Source: Oligosphaeraceae bacterium (GTDB lineage: Bacteria; Verrucomicrobiota; Lentisphaeria; Oligosphaerales; Oligosphaeraceae). Taken from it: a stretch of DNA of 5,428 bases. This document shows, piece by piece, positions 4,995 to 5,428 of the stretch. The stretch's first letter is position 1. Every line of letters starts with the position of its first letter. The position numbers were made by a program, and so were the translations under genes. The stretch is taken from positions 1-5,428 of the forward strand of contig JAAYYJ010000250.1 in NCBI GenBank assembly GCA_012515455.1. The letters are read 5' to 3'. Below the pieces are notes generated by a model. It ran no database searches and had not been told where the DNA came from. It saw only the letters and a program-made list of their open reading frames with translations.

Positions 4995-5428
4995 TTATGC
5001 TCCTTTCTCCAACGGGGATTTCTTTTCCCGGGCGATAATCTCGTCGAGGATGGCTTCGACCTGGGCCGGGGTGGCCTGGCCATGCACCTCGTCGTCAATC
5101 ACAATCACCGGCGCCAGGCCGCAAGCCCCCAGGCAGCTGACCAGCTCCAGCGAGAACAGCAGGTCGCTGGTCGTGCGCTTCTCCTCGTTCAACCCCAGCT
5201 TCTGATTCACGCATTCAAGCAGCAGGTGCGACTTCTTGACGTGGCAGGCGGTGCCGTCACAGAGCTTGATGATGTGCTTCCCTTTGGGTTCCAGGGAAAA
5301 ATGCGCGTAGAAGGTGGCCACGCCATAGACCTGCGCTACCGGCACGTCCAGCGAGGTCGCCACATAGCTGATGACGTCGCGGGACATATACTTGTAAACA
5401 CCCTGGACTTCCTGCAGAATCGGAATGA
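4995..5428 (-). CDS. hydC: Hydrogenase subunit HydC (NuoE-like [2Fe-2S]), 5' end cut off
   Basis: The N-terminus lies beyond the window. 143 residues are visible, starting in the middle of the helical domain (IPILQEVQ...), which is typical NuoE sequence, so the Met at 5387 is internal and not the start. Family members are about 150-170 residues, so perhaps 10-30 residues are missing. It is the small partner of HydB and carries one thioredoxin-like [2Fe-2S] cluster. Counting from the internal Met, the ligands are C43-x4-C48 (CDGTAC) and C85-x3-C89 (SCLGACGLAP), all present. It also contains the family sequence VYGVATFYAHFSLEPKG. In related enzymes this subunit sits beside the FMN site. Its TAA is separated from the hydB ATG by a single codon (TGC) in the same reading frame, and the hydB Shine-Dalgarno lies inside its last codons. 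Also called hndA. Confidence 0.95.
   Translation of the reverse strand, partial: IPILQEVQGVYKYMSRDVISYVATSLDVPVAQVYGVATFYAHFSLEPKGKHIIKLCDGTACHVKKSHLLLECVNQKLGLNEEKRTTSDLLFSLELVSCLGACGLAPVIVIDDEVHGQATPAQVEAILDEIIAREKKSPLEKGA
5000..5006 (-). promoter_or_regulatory. Ribosome binding site of hydB within the end of hydC
   Basis: AAAGGAG on the minus strand, 8 bases before the ATG at 4991. It supports 4991 as the hydB start rather than the ATG at 4995, which overlaps the hydC stop, is only 4 bases from the Shine-Dalgarno and leads to a stop after five codons. Confidence 0.75.

Overview
The window holds a three-gene NAD-linked [FeFe] hydrogenase operon on the minus strand (hydC-hydB-hydA, bases 5428 down to 1006). 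It converges on a small plus-strand gene for a tandem Bfd-type [2Fe-2S] protein (578-898). Moderately high GC, strong AAGGAG-type ribosome binding sites and the gene set fit an anaerobic fermentative or syntrophic bacterium. A Pelobacter/Desulfuromonas-like deltaproteobacterium is my best guess, but nothing here fixes the taxon and the operon type is also found in Firmicutes, Thermotogae and others.

Layout. Bases 1-577 contain no convincing gene. This stretch is unusual: a possible sigma70 promoter (80-107) is followed by several perfect or near-perfect inverted repeats (130-150, 151-166, 216-263, and a nested pair spanning 325-413) and long G and C runs. It looks like a structured leader RNA, a separate small RNA, or the remains of a mobile element, and I recognise no known family. 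The bfd-like gene (578-898) follows with a clear ribosome binding site. A strong hairpin at 930-969 has its T-tract on the minus-strand side and ends the hyd operon. hydA (3075-1006), hydB (4991-3093) and hydC (5428-4995, start cut off by the window edge) are separated by only 17 and 3 bases and each downstream gene has its own Shine-Dalgarno, so they form one transcript whose promoter lies beyond base 5428.

How the genes work together. HydC (NuoE-like) and HydB (NuoF-like) form the NAD(H)-FMN module. HydA carries a NuoG-like chain of Fe-S clusters to the H-cluster, where H2 is made or oxidised. This is the HydABC architecture of electron-bifurcating hydrogenases (reversible use of NADH plus reduced ferredoxin), but related trimers that use NADH alone have been reported, so bifurcation is not proven by sequence. 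Two protein-level oddities stand out. The C-terminal thioredoxin-like [2Fe-2S] domain of HydA has kept one cysteine pair, while the second appears replaced by Ser-x3-Ser. The first Bfd domain of the plus-strand protein lacks the first ligand cysteine but has an extra one (C39) next to its CxxC.
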